A stretch of 64,000 nucleotides of DNA, taken from Hirundichthys speculiger (taxonomy: Eukaryota; Chordata; Actinopteri; Beloniformes; Exocoetidae). A program made the position numbers and the translations under genes. Under the pieces are notes generated by a model. That model worked only from the letters and a program-made list of their open reading frames with translations. It was not told where the DNA came from and did no database searches. Below, piece by piece: positions 1-12,471 of this stretch; the stretch's first letter is position 1, and every line of letters begins with the position of its first letter. The stretch spans positions 434,001 through 498,000 of the forward strand of contig JAGFBZ010000683.1 in the NCBI GenBank assembly GCA_018398805.1, in the 5' to 3' direction.

Positions 1-860
1 CCACTGCCCTCCACTCCCGGAGCATCTGGTGTGGTCATCCATGCCTAATGGGCTAACAGCGCGGCCCGTTTTCGAGCTTTGCCAGCAGAATCGTTGCTCC
101 ATCAGTTACTGTGGGGGCCATTTTGCTGGGAAAGCTCGGCGGTGGTAACACAGGCAGGGCAATTAGAGGGTATATGGAGGGGTATCGCCTCCTCATCGCA
201 GCGCCGGGGGTGGCAGGGCTGCCGATCGATGGCCGGTCCTGGATGGGGGGGAGTGAGCTCGCTGATTAGGGAGGGATCGGTTAGAGAGGCTGTAGCCACT
301 TCTCCCCCCGTTCATCTTCCTCCGTCATCCTCACTTCACTGTCTCTTCACCTCGGACACTCTCAAAAAGGAAGAAAAAAAGCATTTCACTGCGAGTGTGT
401 GTGTGCAGGCGTGATACCTTTACCCTGACATCAGTGTGACATGGCACTTAATGGACTCTGCCATGTGAAACAAGCCCCCTCGGTTAATTACCCTGCCAGG
501 GCCTTGGCCTTTCTGGAGCGGTTCATTCCCGCTCAGGCAGAGGCCACCGCCGCTGCGTATGTGAGTCTGAGCTCTCCATTGTTGCTCTGATCCTCTGAAG
601 TTGGATCAGATTCGGGCTCTTCCCTCTAAAAACAAGTGTTTTGTTGTCGCCTCTGCACAAATGCAGCAGGCTGCAGCTGGAGGCGACGAGCGAACAAAGA
701 GCCGAAGATCCCGTTAAAGCTGCAGGGTATTCTGGGAGCGGAGGGGCGGCGGCGGGACACTTCCTGAATAATCCCGCCTCATTCACACGTCCATTAGCAT
801 CGCGTTCGTTTTCATAAACGCTCTGAGTGTCTGTCTGTTCAGAGACTTTCCGTGGATATA
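1..860. other. Unique intronic or upstream sequence
   Basis: No coding exon, RNA gene or repeat is recognised here. The sequence is moderately GC-rich with short C and G runs, and short open frames on both strands lack domains or splice logic. It lies about 38 kb upstream of the first recognised rbfox3 coding exon. Confidence 0.5.
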
Positions 861-1226
861 TAGTCATGGAAAAAATGATTAGACCACCATTTTTTCTTCA
901 CTTTCTTGTTCATTTTAATACCTGGTTCCACTAAACGTCATCATATGACTAAAACAGACAGAAAAGAAAACACTGAATGCATAAAAGCAGTGTTTTTGGC
1001 AGTACAACGCCATAGCTATTGATGTAAAAACTTAAGTGATTTAGGTTATAATCAAGAAAACCATGGAAAATGGTAAGATATCAGCTCTTAAATAAAACTC
1101 TTATGAGCAATCTTTGTGGTTATCGTTATGTTTGTCCAAACAAATGTACCTTTAGTTGTACCAGGCATTAAAATGAACAAGTAACTGAAGAAAACAAGGG
1201 TGGTCTAATCATTTTTTCCAAGACTG
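861..1226. mobile_element. Tc1/mariner-type MITE, copy 1
   Basis: About 366 bp with near-palindromic ends: the left starts TAGTCATGGAAAAAATGATT and the right ends TTTTTTCCAAGACTG. It is flanked by TA on both sides, the Tc1/mariner target duplication. The same sequence recurs at 12081-12445 and 54846-55211. Both ends carry matching internal inverted segments (GAACAAG near each end). It has no transposase frame, so it would depend on a transposase supplied from elsewhere. Confidence 0.88.
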
Positions 1227-1363
1227 TATATTTTTTTTATTTTTGTTTATTTGAAAAAGCAGATGGTACAGAACTTGACTTCTGGATACATTTCAATGTC
1301 CACATCCAAGTTATGGTTGTACGACTGTTGAGTGCTAATCCGGGTTTTTTTTTTTTTTTTTGT

Positions 1364-2067
1364 ATCTTAACTAGAGCTGAGCGATTTTATCGAATTCTGC
1401 GATATATATCGATATTTTATAAAGTATCAAGTATCGATTTTTCAGCCGCAGGTATTGATAATCTAATCTTCTTTCAAACCTTTAAAAGCTTGCAAGCAAC
1501 AATTTGCACTATTTATATAAATTAAACTATTTTTCTCAACAAATCTTTTATTCATTTTGTCCGCTTTCAGCTTTCAGTTCAATTAATTCAAAGTCATTGG
1601 AACACTCACAAGATGTCACCAAAATCACTTTGTCCCTTTAAAATCTTTCAGATTTTAAAGTAAAGTATCGTATCGTATCATGAGCCGAATATCGTGTATC
1701 GTATCGTATCGTGAGATTAGTGTATCGCTGCAGCCCTATTAAACATAAACCGGCACTTTACGTTTGACGTCTTTTCGTTTTGCATCTACAGTGGTACCTC
1801 AACTTATGAAATACAATTTGTTCTAAAAATCGTTTCGTAAACGGAAAACTTTGTGATTAGAAACGTAATTTAACCCTATAAATGGCCTAATCCGTTCCAA
1901 GGCGCCCAAAAGTCAGGACATAATTTTTTATAGATTATAAATTATACATTAAATGACATAAAAACCTGTTGTAAGATGAATATCGATATATATATATCGT
2001 ATTGTGAAGCCGAATATCGTGAATCGTATCGTGAGAATTAGTGTATCGCTACAGGCCTAATCTTAAC
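1364..2067. mobile_element. hAT-type non-autonomous transposon with 8-bp TSD
   Basis: The body is 1372-2059, flanked by a perfect 8-bp duplication ATCTTAAC (1364-1371 and 2060-2067). The ends are TAGAGCTGAGCGAT and ATCGCTACAGGCCTA. Repeats of ATCG/CGATAT occur near both ends. A second terminus-like stretch ending GCTGCAGCCCTA sits internally near 1737. It is followed by a mariner-like piece beginning around 1790 (CAGTGGTACCTCAACTTATG), which suggests a nested insertion or a rearranged end. A related copy lies at 54498-55270. Confidence 0.85.
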
Positions 2068-2186
2068 AGAACAAACTTAGCAAAACAAAACTAAGAAGTG
2101 GGCTGGGAAGGGGGAGTTTCTCCAGTTCTAGACATCAGGAAGAGAAGGAAAAAGAAAAATGAAAGAAATAAATAAAAGTGGTATGT

Positions 2187-2531
2187 TCAAGTCACAGAGA
2201 TGACAGGTTTTACATATTCTGTCCATTTCGACCAGATATTGAAAAAAGATTCCCTTTGGCCTTTAAGGGTGAATGTCAACTTCTCCAAAGTCTAAATATC
2301 CTGAACAATATTGGTCCATAGTTCAGGCTTTAACCAGTTTCTAGTGATTGTCTTTATGTTTGCGGCCAAAAACATTAACAGCTGTTTTTTATCTTTCTGG
2401 GACCAGTTATTATCTGAAATGTCTCCTAAGTTCAGGGATTCAAACTTACAAAAATATTATTTAAATGTTCACACAGCTGCTCCCAGAAGGTTTTGATCAT
2501 CGGACAGTTCCAGAAACCGTGGATGTATTTT
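2187..2531 (-). pseudogene. L1/Tx1-type LINE reverse transcriptase C-terminus, fragment
   Basis: Read on the minus strand this gives the C-terminal end of a LINE-1/Tx1-clade ORF2. The zinc-knuckle-like HGFWNCP..KTFWEQL motif is followed by a KKQLLMFLAANIKTITRNW helix and an EKLTFTLKG end. That order is typical of the region after the reverse transcriptase domain. A stop and a small frameshift interrupt it after about 35 codons, and a natural stop is at 2187-2189. No 5' part is present nearby, so this is a dead, 5'-truncated copy. The family call rests on motif memory, not on a search. Confidence 0.72.
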
Positions 2532-3774
2532 TACTAAAAACCTTCACTAGTTCCCGAAGACATCCTGACCTTTGTGCGTGCGGACCGTAGCTTTGGTTTT
2601 GCCTTCTCAGTTTTTTTTTATTTTTTTATCCCTTTTAGCCTTCAGTTGGCCCTGCCGACGGTGCACGCGAACATCCGAATAATTCTGGGCAGCGCTGTCG
2701 GGTCGACTGGCCAGGCTTCCTCCTCTAAAGCAGGTGGTGCGAAATAAAATATTTAACAGCGTTTTTTTTTTCTGAACCCACACGCAGCGTTTAGCATCCT
2801 GTGCGGCATCGTCCATATGCCACACCAGTAAACACGTTCCAGTTTCACAAAGCTGCACGGAAGCTGCCCACCACGACGGTACCGGCGTTCATGAAGCGCA
2901 CGGCGTCAGCTAAAGCACTTTCAGTGTGTGTGTGTGTGTGTGTGTCAACAGCATCAACAATGAAAGGCTTTGAAGCTGCGTTAACTAGTTCTATTATTAA
3001 TTACCTTTCATTTGCAAAAGAAGCTCCGTCTGCAGGTGTGTGAAAGGTTCGCGTGCACAAATGCACGTGCAATAATTCAGAGGTGGAATCTGCATGTGAA
3101 CTCAGAGAGGAAGTGACCAACGTTACTGTAAATCACCTTCCCAGACTCGTGACTGAATACCGTCAGTAGACGCAACACTTTCTGTTCAGGGGACATTAAG
3201 TCTCATCTGTGAAGAGCAGCAATTATTTAAGTCAAACATCTTGGGAAGTAACAATTTATTGAAGGTCTTTCAGTCGTCGTAGAAGGAGCTTTACATCTGG
3301 AACTCACTAAACGAGAAATTCATCCAATGAAATGTGAGAAAATGGAGTTTCTTTTCCGTTAACGGAGCTAGTGGGCGGAGCTAATAGGTGAACACCTCAA
3401 ACCCTCCTCAGACGTGTTGGAGCCTTCGCATGTGTTGCGTTTTCCCGTTTTTGTTAACAGACATGAGAAACGGACCGGTTCCAAGATGCCGCCACCAGAC
3501 CGAGGACCGACCCGATAGTCGGTGTGATAACCAGATGAATCGACGTAAATTGATTCTGTTGTCTTTGTTGGGCGTAAATGTGTGAGACTCTGAAGATGTG
3601 GTTGTGATATTTGCACTAAAATGCACACAAAACCTTTAAAATGACCTATAAGGCTCTTGTGGATGTGAAGGATATGACCATATATGGAAGCTCTGCCCTC
3701 TGTGACATCAGAGAGAGCCGATGTTTAAAAAAAAAACATCACCCTGCTTGCAAGTATTTTGAGAATACGGCATT
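2532..3774. other. Unique sequence with a GT microsatellite
   Basis: No gene is recognised. It contains T runs near 2612-2625 and 2763-2771 and a GT repeat at 2924-2945. Short open frames on both strands have no recognisable domain. Confidence 0.45.
2924..2945. repeat. (GT)11 microsatellite
   Basis: Uninterrupted GT dinucleotide tract within unique sequence. Confidence 0.97.
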
Positions 3775-4304
3775 ATAAGATGATTATTTAACATAAAAAA
3801 ACAGAGAGATTAAATTAACTATGATCTGTAATTAATTAATCTAATTAATCTCTTTTTTAATCTCACCTAAAAATTGCTGAGAAAATTTCAATTAATTATT
3901 TCATTATTGTGGCAGGATTATTGTAAGCAAACTCCTTCTTTCAAAGAAGACATATCACTCTACCTCTATCAATGTTGCCGTTGGGGCGTTTTTGAAATTT
4001 AAATTTCCCATTCATTGGACCGAACAACTCCTACCCGCTACTTAGCGCTCCTCACCTCCCAACTACAATAGGAGCCTATTAGCTTATGCTAAACAAGCCC
4101 AAACACAATGACAGCCAATCAATGTCCACTTCAGGGTGTGACTGACATATATGACCTACAAACGGATTTTATAAAAAGGCAACTCGCAAACAGGACCAGT
4201 AAAATTAGAGATTAAAAATTAGATTAACGTGATTAAAAAACTTAACGCGCTAAATATGTCTGTAATTATTTAATCGTAATTAACGCGATAATGTGACACC
4301 CCTG
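3775..4304 (-). mobile_element. hAT-like relic, one end clear
   Basis: The right edge reads AACGCGATAATGTGACACCCCTG. In reverse complement this is CAGGGGTGTCAC, a typical hAT terminus. Inside are repeated AATTAATC/GATTAA stretches, also typical. The left end is not matched by an inverted copy and no TSD was found, so the element is probably truncated near 3775. Confidence 0.55.
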
Positions 4305-5403
4305 TACAAAATACTTCAAAAGTTTATATTTTCCTGACCAAGTAGAGATTTATTGATGGCTCCGTGTCACGTAAACTCTCCGTGAATACAGTTAATAATA
4401 TTTCCTGGTGTTAAAGGAAGACGTCCTCACGGATCAGTGAGACGAAGACGTGAACGTTATTAACAACTCATTAGTCAGAGTGATTAAAAAAAAAAAACTG
4501 CTGCATTCGTTTGCTGATTGTTGTTGATTCGTCCATGTTCCTGACGGCCCGTGATGTTTGACGTGAAATAATTAAAGTTCTTTCACACATGGGGTCACGC
4601 TAGCTCTTAATGACGGCTCTGCATTAAATATGAGGAGTCCTCAACGCTTCCTGTGACATCACGTATAAATTTGACACTGTGGCGCTCCGTCTGCACGTGA
4701 AACAATGAAGATTTGTTCGGTTATAGTTGACAGAACTTTCAGCCGTCAGCAACAAAACTAATTTAGTCGGCGTTGACAAACTGCAGCTTAGCGGTCGGAC
4801 CTTGTAGCGGTGTTTTTTAGTTTCATATTCAGCTGCAGATTTATCGGCGCCTGTCCCTGCCGTGCGCTGTTTTAGTGGGGTTACCCTGTGTTTATCTCTG
4901 AATTACAGGCCGGGCCTCTAAATACACTTTATATGTTGTTGTCACCTGCTTGTTGAGATTTCTGAGAAGCGGCGGTATCGATTGCGCCGACACAAGAGTT
5001 CAACTCCCTAAAATGACATATGGATGTGAGTCGCAGGCTCGGAGCCGAACTGAAGCTCTTTGATCAGGAAACCTGAGGAGGAAACAACTGTGACACGGTC
5101 GCTTCCTCTGCAGATGAAAGTACAGCGCGCGGATTTCTATTTTCTTTCATTGTGCGTTTTACGCTAAACGGTCTTTGACACAAACTCGCTTTGAGTCGCG
5201 AGTCAGCCGCGATGCGATCAAATGTGAACGTTCAGGTAGAAAAAAAAGGATCTTAATCAGTTTGCTGCTTTTGCTGCTCGGTAAAGTATATTTCATGGAT
5301 GCAGCTGTTGCTGATGACCACATTTCCTCAAATAAAGACCGAGGCTGTCGTTACCTTCAGCTCTCTGTTATTAGTGTGACATCATTTCCTCCTTTAACGA
5401 TGT
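4305..5403. other. Unique sequence, no gene seen
   Basis: AT/GC-mixed DNA with A runs near 4488-4498. No repeat or exon is recognised. The open frame in the 5175-5414 interval runs into the next transposon and has no domain. Confidence 0.45.
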
Positions 5404-6487
5404 CTCAAAACTAGGGATGCACGATAACTGTTTTTCAAAACCAATACCAATAACCGATAACACACACATATACCTAAGATCATTATATCAATACTATGAA
5501 CAAAATCAAAAACAGTTTTGACTTTTTAAATGAACAGATATTTATTTTTTCCAATGAAAAACTATTGACAAGCCTCTCAAACATTTTCATAAAGCTATCA
5601 AACAAACCTATTTGATATCTCACATTAACTTAAATAAGGTTCATTACTGACTGATATAAAAAAATAAAGGCTCCTTGAACTGATGGAAATACATGCATCA
5701 GAATTACAAACTGAAAAAGATTAACATTTAAAGGATTTTGACTTGTGGTTCCATTTAAATTAATACCTTTAAAATAAAGTAAATGAGGTTCAGTGATTTT
5801 TTTTATCTCATGGAAGCTTTAGATGAGAGAGATGATGGAGGGGGGACTCCTGCTGGCTAGTGCACGTTAGCATTAGCTCGCGTTAGCACGATTTCAAAAC
5901 TCCATTGAAGCGATTGTTATGTTGTAGGTGGCTGATCAGGTTTTACGTATTAAAGCTTGTGCTTCCCTCCTTGTAGAATTCACTCGGAGGATTCGTCACA
6001 AATAACCACCAAACTATCTTCTTCTGAAACTTTAACGAAGTTCCACGCCGCCATGTTTGTTGTGATCAGCGCTGTGCTGCAGGCTGCATTCAAGGTGTAA
6101 CGTAAATTCCCACGTCCCCTCGTTTGCTAGTCGTTCTTTCAGCCTTTTCTATTTTTTTCTTTTTTATGTGTAACATGTGGGAAAATACTGTGAATATCAA
6201 TTCAAGTCAACAACTACTAAAATTATGACCAAGTTAACGAGTTGTTTTCTGGCATGAGGGGGTATTCTTGATTTTCCTGATTGAGAAATATTTTTTCTGA
6301 TTATGCCGACGTCACTTGAACATAACATTCACTGCTGGTCATTCAAGGCTCAGAGGGAGCGAGACACTGCTGTGTTGACAAAAATATAAATGTTATCGGG
6401 GCTATTTGTCGTGATACAAGAATATTGGAATGACGTCATAATTTCCTGTTATCGGCCCGATAGTTATCGTGCACCTGTACTCAAAAC
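5404..6487 (-). mobile_element. BED-type hAT family, copy 1 (8-bp TSD)
   Basis: The body is 5412-6479 between perfect 8-bp duplications CTCAAAAC (5404-5411 and 6480-6487). The ends are TAGGGATGCACGATAACT and GTTATCGTGCACCTGTA, imperfect inverted repeats. The sense strand is taken as minus: in that direction, around 5975-6055, a short frame starts MAAWNFVKVSEEDS and continues LVVICDESSE before a stop. In a sister copy the same place reads as a BED zinc finger (see 23451-23660). The rest of the transposase is missing, so the copy is non-autonomous. Confidence 0.9.
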
Positions 6488-8220
6488 GTAATCTGGAATG
6501 AAGCACATAAATGCTTGTTCCTCCCCGTATCACACTTATATGTGACCCAACAAAGAAAGGAAATCTCTGTAACCTCTGACAAATGTGCAAAACTGTCTTC
6601 TTCTTCTTTTTCCCTCCATAGACTTAGAAAGACGTAAAATTACTGCAGCAGATTTGAGAGAATGACGGGTTGGCAACAATTAGTTCACACAATCAATTGT
6701 GCAGGTTATTAAAAATTAATCCACATGGGATTTTTAGTCGTTGATGCTTCATATAAAATCACATAAATGTCACAGATGATTGCATGTCTTTCTGTCCTCG
6801 TAAGGTGAATGGGTATAGCTGGCAGTGCCAACCGTCGTCTGCAGCAGAAGCTGCAGTGAAGACGAAGGTGGAGACTCTTCGCTTTTAGTGTGAAAGACTT
6901 GACTGATGTGAAATTCAGATTGAATGAATCAAACATCAGCACTTCAGGATGATAATCTGTCAGAAATACGTGATTCAGTGGAACAAGATCGTCCCATCAG
7001 CGCGACTGTCTCATCAGCTGGATGGTATAAATAAAGATAGCCGCCCCGCCCACACCCCCGGCAGGAGGGGGGGGGGAGGGGCACTGCCTTCAGTTTTTAA
7101 TTCATTGAGGAAATGCAGAAATCTTCTTTATTACTCATCAACTTTGCCACAGAGTCCAGTTTCTGCCAACTCCTGAGGTCCTCTACCCGTCACGGCTGAT
7201 TATACTGCATGAGCTGCCAACGCAGAGCGAGTCCTGGCGTTACCGCCGTCGTTAGCGTAGCGTGGACGTTCGCTACATCGCTTTATTTAAAGCTCTGCTG
7301 CTGCGCAGGGCGTCGCCCGCCTTCATTAATGATGCAGCATGCGCCACCTCTTTTCCTGCCAAGATAGAGGGAGAGAAGAAGAAGACGGGCCCCTGAACCG
7401 GGCCGGCCCCCCCACTGCAGACTGGGTCCAACTGCCTGTCTGGCTCATCCCGTTAGCCTCCGACCGCAGCCAGGCTGAAACTGAGCCGGTCCCAGAGCGG
7501 CTGGAGGGGGGGGGGGCAGGTGAGAGTGAAATGGAAGAAGGTAGAGTGACAGATAGTGGTTAAAGATGCTGACCGGAGCCTTAACCGCACTTTGCCAGTC
7601 AGAGAGATAAGCGACATCCTGCTGGACCGGCGCTCCAGAGGGGGGGAGGGGGGGGGCGGCCTTCAGCGCCGCTCTCTGCACCGCCATTCATCTCTTCTTC
7701 ACGCATGGCGGCCCCGCTGCCGTCTGCTCGTCCTCACCTGAAGCAGCTCCTCGGCCGGCGTGAGTCGAGGTGCAGGCGAAAATTATTAATCCAGGAGAAA
7801 ACTGCAAAATTTAGATTTAAAAAAAAAAAAAAATCAAAGCCTTCCGGCGTTATTTTACAGCTTTAGCTCTGTCTTTATTAGATAAGAAGATGCTGTTGTT
7901 CTGAGGATATCATACTGTTAATCTCATGCAACCACATGAAACCCAGTCCCCGGTGCCGAGTACCTGCAGGGCTCTCTGGCTTCCAGTTACCACCTGAACC
8001 GGCTTCAGCAGATAAAAACGGGCCCGTTTCTGCTCCAGGAACCGATCCGCGGTCCCCGCTGAACCTCCGACTGTTTTAAATTACTCTAATGTGGCGCGTT
8101 TCAGGCGCTGCAGCTCGAGAAAACGTAAACAGAGACCAAATTAAAATTTTCAGTGGCCGAGAGGCTGCTGGATGTAAGGGAAGGAGAGCGCGTCCCGCCT
8201 TCGTTACTGTCATTATTTGG
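6488..8220. other. Unique sequence with G/C homopolymer runs
   Basis: No exon is recognised. GC-rich and purine-rich stretches with G runs lie near 7067-7076, 7505-7517 and 7640-7656. Open frames here follow these low-complexity tracts and lack family motifs. Confidence 0.45.
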
Positions 8221-8526
8221 ATGGAAACTAGGGATGGGCATAATTAATCAATTAATCGATGATTGATCATTAAGGAATTTGGTCGAAGAAATTAATTTTC
8301 GTCGATGAACCGAATGTTTTTTTGTTTTTTTTTAAACAATCCGAATGTAGGTTATCAGTGCACGTCCTCAAACAATGCGATGCATTTCACTGTGCCACCA
8401 ACAGGGGGCAACATTTCACCATCACCCTACCCTGGCTGGACTCAGTTGTTACATGCTAGCTTCTGTAGGTCATCGCCTAATCATGAAGCGGTCGCGGTGA
8501 AGTGTGGCGTGGAACCATTTTAGTTT

Positions 8527-8625
8527 AGAAAATGACCAAGTGTACTGCAATCACTGCAATGCTAATTACAAATACAATTAATCGACAACGACAATGATGT
8601 ATCACTTGAACAACGCGCATCCAAG
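8527..8625 (+). pseudogene. Fossil BED zinc finger of a hAT transposase
   Basis: The frame reads ENDQVYCNHCNANYKYN, a stop, then TTTMMYHLNNAHP. The spacing CxxC ... HLxxxHP is the BED finger pattern that binds transposon ends in ZBED-type hAT transposases. It is interrupted by a stop in the linker and surrounded by non-coding DNA, so it cannot work as a protein. The assignment rests on the Cys and His residues and the HL(x)NxHP context. Confidence 0.65.
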
Positions 8626-8658
8626 CCTCGTAAAGGACGGTGGAGGCGGTTCATCATC

Positions 8659-8693
8659 AGCCTAGCCTAGCCTAGCCTAGCCTAGCCTAGCCT
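8659..8693. repeat. (TAGCC)n microsatellite
   Basis: About seven copies of the pentamer AGCCT within the hAT element at 8229-9099. Confidence 0.95.
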
Positions 8694-9107
8694 CAACTCG
8701 GTGTTAGCACGGACCAGAAGGAGCTGCAGCGCACATCAAGCACACAACAAGCGCATCTTTTTAAGAAACAACAAGCCTGTAATACTGACGCCTTGATATA
8801 AATTGTCCTTGTTAATTAGTCTCCTCGATATCTCTTGTTTTATTATCGTTGTTTTTTTAAAGAAAAGAAACAGGAAATGTCACGTTATTGTCGACCACAA
8901 ACATCCGGTTCGCTGAACACTTCTGGGCATGCGCGGGCCATAGCAACCAGGCCATAGCAACCAGGCCAAAGGGGAAAACAAACGCCACGCCGATATCGAG
9001 AATAATTGTGATAGTTTTCAATATAAAAATGTTAATAATTAATCGATTATTAATCATTAATTCTCCCGACGATCGAAGAATAAATCTCGACCATCCCTGA
9101 TGGAAAC

Positions 9108-9516
9108 AATAACCCGCCGTAGCGCCGTCCTGTCGCGCCGCGTCTTGTAGGACACGTGGCGGCGTGATTGAAGGGTGTAGCGTCCGCGTCCATGCAAACG
9201 ATCCCTCTTTTTTTTCCTCGCTGCCTCTTCCCTCAACCACTCGGAGCAAAGTGGAATTTCCATTTTGAGATTGCCTTCCCAAGTCCCTTTGTGAGAAGAA
9301 TCGAATTACGCTGAAAAGCACCAATTGATTCTTCTGGAGCACAATAGTTTTCATCATTTAAGTCAATCCCAGCAGGTTTCGCTTTTCTTCAAGTACCTAT
9401 TGAATCCGGTCCAAGAAGTCATTGTGACCATTTCATTGTTTCAAAATGGGTAAATGGGTGAATGGGTTCTGGGATCAGGAAACACGGCTCCTGGGGAACC
9501 GCATCCGCCGAGACCA

Positions 9517-9565
<49 letters not shown>

Positions 9566-10788
9566 GGGGCGGGGGGGTCAAAAGTTCAGTCGGCACATGC
9601 TCCAGGTCGTAGGTGTGCATTTCATCGCTTCAACACGCCGATGATCTTGTCACAGAGTCCACCGGGCCCAGAGTGCTTTTTAATGGCGGCGCTGAGATCT
9701 GGATCCCCGCTCGTTAGAGCCGCTAATTCGCCGCGAGGACGGCGCACGAGAAAGAGGTGCGAGCTCAAAGTAACGCTGGAGTCTTTCTTTTCTTTTTTTT
9801 TTTTCCGTGCACGGCACATTTTAGATGGGATAGAAAAAAGGAAGAGGAGGAGGGAGGTTATCCTGGAGGTGTTTGATAAATGAGCACCCACCTACATCCA
9901 GGTCCACCCCCCCCGAGCCTCTGATTACCCTCTGAGGGCGCCGCAACGCAGCCTTTCACGGCCGTAATCTCGCTGCGTACGCAGCAGATCGGCGCGGAGC
10001 GGGAGGCCCCGCCCCCTAACCTCTCCACCCCGACGGTGATGAAAGGCAGAGCAGGTGAGGAGTTCACGTCTCCACTCAGGCTTTAATCAACTCTCCTGCA
10101 GACATGCGATAATGTAAAACAAGCCCCGCCCCCCCTCCTTTAACTGCCTTATTACGGGTGCGAATAGCAACCAGGAAGGAAGGCGGCGTCTCTTTTCCAA
10201 CGGCTTCTCAGGTTTCAGGCTTTCGTCCCAGCGACGTCTACCTTTGTGTCTACCTGTGCTGACAGACACAGCAAACAGGGGCATTCTGGGTAGTCTACAA
10301 AGGGCCTGAGCTGGACGGGTTGCCAGGAGCCGCTGCGAGTGATGTTCAGCCAGTGATACATGGACCGGATCCATGTGGTCTGTCACACCGGCACTGATGT
10401 TGTGTATCAGTAAGACACTCCAATTTTCTGCTGGAGGGATGCCAGTCTAATGAGCCCGGGGCTGCTGGGTAGATGGGTTTTTTTTTTTAAAACTTCTCAT
10501 CAGGAGCACACTCAGAAACACAGACGTGTCCTCTAAAAAGGCTCTGCTTTTAGATACGAGACGTGCGCTCACACCTGCGTACGAGCACCGACTTCAATTT
10601 CATCCCTTTTTCCAAAAAAGGCGACCTGGCCCTGCAGCCAGGAGGAGATTAGAGGGTAAAGCTGAGCCATGACGACCGCCGCCACGCCGGTGTGAGCGCG
10701 GCGAAATCAAATATCACGGTCAACGCAGCCACACTGGTATCAAAGGTGTTTAGACTAATTCTCACTGAGGTACATGAAGCCTTCGACC
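9108..10788. other. Unique GC-rich sequence with GT repeat
   Basis: No exon is recognised. It contains the GT tract at 9523-9565, C runs near 9907-9914 and several T runs. Open frames crossing 9446-9883 are created by the GT repeat and do not resemble a protein family. Confidence 0.45.
9523..9565. repeat. (GT)21 microsatellite
   Basis: Uninterrupted GT tract of about 43 bp, followed by a G-rich stretch. Confidence 0.97.
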
Positions 10789-11470
10789 GGGGGGGTCAGA
10801 CGTCAGCGTCATGGTTGAAGGGCCAGACTGACAGCATGAATGCAATGAAAATCAAAATAAATTAAAATACACCTTATTATATTGTTAAATAACCGATTCT
10901 GTATTTATTTCCGTGTTTTCTATCAAAATGGCGACGTAGATTAAACTCTTTCACGACTGAAAGCGCCTCATAACACAAAACTTCCTTACTTGTGCATCAA
11001 TTTTATCTTTTCTTTGACATATTGGGATTAGTTTGTTGAGGTTTTTCTCAAATCCATCAGTTCTTGAAAATCGTCTTGAGTTCTTGCTCATGGTGATATA
11101 CTGTTATCTTGTTGTTTACACTGTTGTACTAGTGTTGTTTACAAATTTTTTCTACTGTATATATTTGTTCCTCTTCTGTTTATATATATATTGTTTATAT
11201 ATTTTTCTTTTCTGTAATTTGAGCTGTGGTAACGCACAAATTTCCCCGTCGCGGGATCATTAAAGTGCTATCTTATCTTATCGGTAACGAAGAACTGCAT
11301 TATGGGAGATGTAGTTTATTGTCAATATGCACTTTAAAGCAGTGTAAGCTTATTTTAAGTCTTAAAATATTGGTTTAAAATTTAAGCCAATAGTGCACAA
11401 GCGCTCAAGGGCCACAAAAATGATGTGGCGGGCCACATTTGGCCCGCGGGCCTTGTGTTTGACACCTGTG
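10789..11470 (+). mobile_element. hAT-like element of the CAGGGGTGTCAAAC type, copy A
   Basis: The right end reads GGCCCGCGGGCCTTGTGTTTGACACCTGTG, matching 46328-47304 and part of 41575-41788. The left end is degraded (GGGGGGTCAGACGTCAGCGTCATGG). Shared internal landmarks include GAAGGGCCAGACTGACAGC and GCATTATGGGAGATGTAGTTTATTG. A retroposon tail (11109-11281) interrupts it at a point where the sister copies are continuous. Confidence 0.75.
11109..11281 (+). mobile_element. LINE-type 3' end inserted in a hAT copy
   Basis: An AT-rich stretch ends AATTTCCCCGTCGCGGGATC, then ATTAAAGTGC and short ATCTT repeats. This is the usual 3' end of a fish non-LTR retrotransposon or a SINE that uses it. 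The hAT sequence is continuous across this point in the copies at 41575 and 46328, so this is a later insertion. The family is not assigned. Confidence 0.6.
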
Positions 11471-12080
11471 CCTTAGACCTAAACGTTTAAAAAGACAACG
11501 ATGCAAAATATGGAAGTGTTAGTTTGTTCTCCATGTTTAAAATTTAAAAAAAAATTACATTATGATGATTTCATGAATGTAAAGCCAATCTAACACAATC
11601 AGGGGCTCATTATTGAACAGTTAATTACAGCGCAGGGTCTTCCAGACAGTTGCGACTCTTCGCGTGGTCTCAACAACCGCCAGCCTCTGCTGCTGCACCT
11701 GGCAGGTCGTGTTAGGCGCCGTGGTCCCGCCAGATACACTCTGATGGACTTTCACGGTTTGTTTTCTGCCTCTTACTGCTAACACGTATCAGGTGTTGTC
11801 TGGTTGTATCAACTGCACCAACGCTATCTTAAAACGGTTGAACTGTCTCCCGATTGTCGCGCGGTATCAGGTTACATGCATGTATTTATACCTCCGAAAC
11901 ACTAGGGGGCAGCGGGGTTTTAAAGCAAAGCCATTTATTCACTCTGGTTTAGTTTATTCGTCTGTTTCTTTGATTTCTTTGAAGCTAAAGTGTTACACAC
12001 ACTAAAAAACACACAGAGAAAATGTAAAAGTTCAAATCATTTCTGGGAGCATTTGATTAAACTGTGGAGTTACAGAAATA
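11471..12080. other. Unique sequence, no gene seen
   Basis: About 600 bp between two transposons. The open frame at 11793-12005 has no recognisable domain, and nothing repeated was noticed. Confidence 0.4.
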
Positions 12081-12445
12081 CAGTCATGAAAAAAATTATT
12101 AGACCACCCTTGTTTTCTTCAGTTTCTTGTTCATTTTAATGCCTGGTACAACTAAAGGTACATTTGTTTGGACAAACATAACGATAACCACAAAGATTGC
12201 TCATAAGAGTTTTATTTAAGAGCTGATATCTTACCATTTTCCATGGTTTTCTTGATTATAACCTAAATCACTTAAGTTTTTACATCAATAGTTATGGTGT
12301 TGTACTGCCAAAAACACTGCTTTTATGCATTCAGTGTTTTCTTTTCTGTCTATTTATTCACATGATGACGTTTAGTGGTACCAGGTATTAAAATGAACAA
12401 GAAAGTGAAGAAAAAATGGTGGTCTAATCATTTTTTCCATGACTG
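12081..12445. mobile_element. Tc1/mariner-type MITE, copy 2
   Basis: About 365 bp between TA dinucleotides. The ends CAGTCATGAAAAAAATTATT and ATCATTTTTTCCATGACTG are inverted copies. It is collinear with the copy at 54846-55211 and inverted relative to the interior of the copy at 861-1226. It has no coding capacity. Confidence 0.9.
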
Positions 12446-12471
12446 TATAATGAGTGAGTAGCTTCTCAGTG

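Larger units (their letters stand above)
8221..9107 (+). mobile_element. hAT-type transposon with fossil BED finger and 8-bp TSD
   Basis: The body is 8229-9099, flanked by the duplication ATGGAAAC (8221-8228, 9100-9107). The ends TAGGGATGG and CCATCCCTG are inverted repeats. ATTAATCGATTATT-type palindromic stretches lie inside both ends. A decayed zinc-finger segment at about 8527-8625 and a TAGCC pentanucleotide repeat at 8659-8693 lie inside. No DDE/dimerisation region remains, so it is a deletion derivative. Confidence 0.85.
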